Shown piece after piece: positions 63,730 through 64,000 of a stretch of DNA of 64,000 bases (the stretch's first letter is position 1; each line of letters starts with the position of its first letter). The position numbers and the translations under genes are program-made. The stretch spans positions 67,109,917 through 67,173,916 of the forward strand of contig CM049319.1 in assembly GCA_026874595.1 (NCBI GenBank), written 5' to 3'. The DNA is from Sipunculus nudus (Eukaryota; Annelida; Sipuncula; Golfingiida; Sipunculidae). The notes under the pieces are model-generated. The model did no database searches, had not been told where the DNA came from, and saw nothing but the letters and a program-made list of their open reading frames with translations.

Positions 63730-63742
63730 TGTTTGCAGGGTA
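63730..63742 (-). repeat. Right terminal inverted repeat and TA duplication of giant element
   Basis: TGTTTGCAGGG followed by TA; exact reverse complement of the left end. Confidence 0.88.
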
Positions 63743-64000
63743 GTTCCTCCTGACTGGAAGTGTGCAAGGGTGGTACCCATTTATAAGGGTAAAGGGAAAC
63801 TTTCTGATACTAACAATTACCGGCCAATTTCGATCACCAGCCATGTGATTAAAATCTTAGAGAAGCACATTAAACGTCATCTCCTTAATTACTTAAACCA
63901 CAAACGCTTGATATCTCCTGAACAAACTGCCTTTCTTGCAAACAACTCTACCCAAACTGCATTACATAGAATAGTTGATAATTGGCTGACAGTTATGAAC
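63743..64000 (+). pseudogene. Non-LTR retrotransposon ORF2, RT continued, open at window edge
   Basis: 86 codons without a stop, beginning VPPDWKCARVVPIYKGKGK and containing the RT fingers motif NNYRPISI and SPEQTAFLANNSTQTAL. These follow directly on the segment ending LSLSTGI at 4653. It has no start codon of its own and begins exactly after the TA duplication. The catalytic FADD-type box would lie beyond 64000. The part seen has no lesion. Confidence 0.93.

Larger units (their letters stand above)
4654..63740. mobile_element. Giant 59-kb TIR-bounded DNA element inserted in the retrotransposon RT, TA target-site duplication
   Basis: The left end reads TA-CCCTGCAAACA (TA at 4652-4653) and the right end TGTTTGCAGGG-TA (TA at 63741-63742): an exact 11-bp inverted terminal repeat with a TA duplication. 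Deleting 4654-63742 joins ATA to GTT in the RT frame, so the boundaries are fixed to the base by an independent coding criterion. A further inverted match, ATAACATTAT, lies 57 bp in from the left end (4711-4720) and about 49 bp in from the right end (63682-63691). Both ends carry ACGTT-rich tandem arrays. No transposase or other protein family was recognised inside. TA duplication with 5'-CCCT termini would suit a Tc1/mariner-like or ISL2EU-like mechanism, but the superfamily is not determined. Much of the interior is younger nested elements, so the original length may have been much less. Confidence 0.85.

Noticed and set aside
4654-63740. Polinton/Maverick, giant virus-like or LTR element
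   Set aside because: Target duplication is 2 bp (TA), no capsid, polymerase, integrase or protease motif was seen, and the ends are short TIRs, not long direct or inverted repeats.

Overview
The window is metazoan nuclear DNA with no recognisable intact host gene. It consists almost entirely of transposable elements nested inside one another, plus tandem-repeat arrays. A mollusc is my best guess. One dispersed family begins with the palindrome GACCCATGGGTC and ends in a CTCAG/CTGAG hairpin followed by CTAAAAA, which resembles from memory a repeat style of bivalve and gastropod genomes. The AT-rich background, hAT-like CAGGRGCGGATC MITEs and CR1-type retroelements also fit. The taxonomic call is inference.

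Main result: a plus-strand non-LTR retrotransposon (ORF1 with an SGNH esterase, ORF2 with endonuclease and reverse transcriptase) is cut inside its RT-coding sequence at 4653. Its reading frame resumes at 63743. The 59,087 bp between (4654-63740) are bounded by inverted ends, CCCTGCAAACA and TGTTTGCAGGG, and flanked by a duplicated TA. Removing this segment plus one TA rejoins the RT codons in frame. The whole interior is therefore best read as one giant TA-duplicating DNA element, or a smaller one inflated by later insertions and repeat growth. Each end carries a subterminal ACGTT-rich satellite: about 12 units of 187 bp on the left (4680-6935) and about 15 units of 314 bp on the right (58700-63420), the right array organised as about 628-bp A/B dimers.

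Layout: 1-2003 is a decayed minus-strand non-LTR pol carrying a 233-bp retroposed insertion with a 17-bp target-site duplication. 2153-4653 is the 5' part of the plus-strand retroelement. 4654-6935 is the left end and left array of the giant element. 6936-16740 holds low-information DNA, small repeats, a hAT-like MITE and the first copies of the palindrome/hairpin family. 16741-23140 is a probable 6.4-kb inverted-repeat element with a CTCGTCAAACGAG array split by a 3.9-kb member of the hairpin family. 23140-31380 has divergent duplications, a TA-flanked MITE (25528-25909) and a minisatellite. 31385-39592 is an 8.2-kb satellite of about 75-bp units containing GGGTTAGGGTTT. 41379-48911 is a nest of hairpin-family copies, one of which has a 4.2-kb TIR element (44674-48894) in its terminal hairpin. 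51167-52788 is a hAT-like element holding a tRNA-derived SINE. 54530-58300 is an array of about 340-bp units. 58700-63740 is the right array and right end. 63743-64000 is the resumed RT, open at the window edge.

No intact transposase is visible in the giant element, so how it moved is unknown. Reading frames inside the satellites are accidental.
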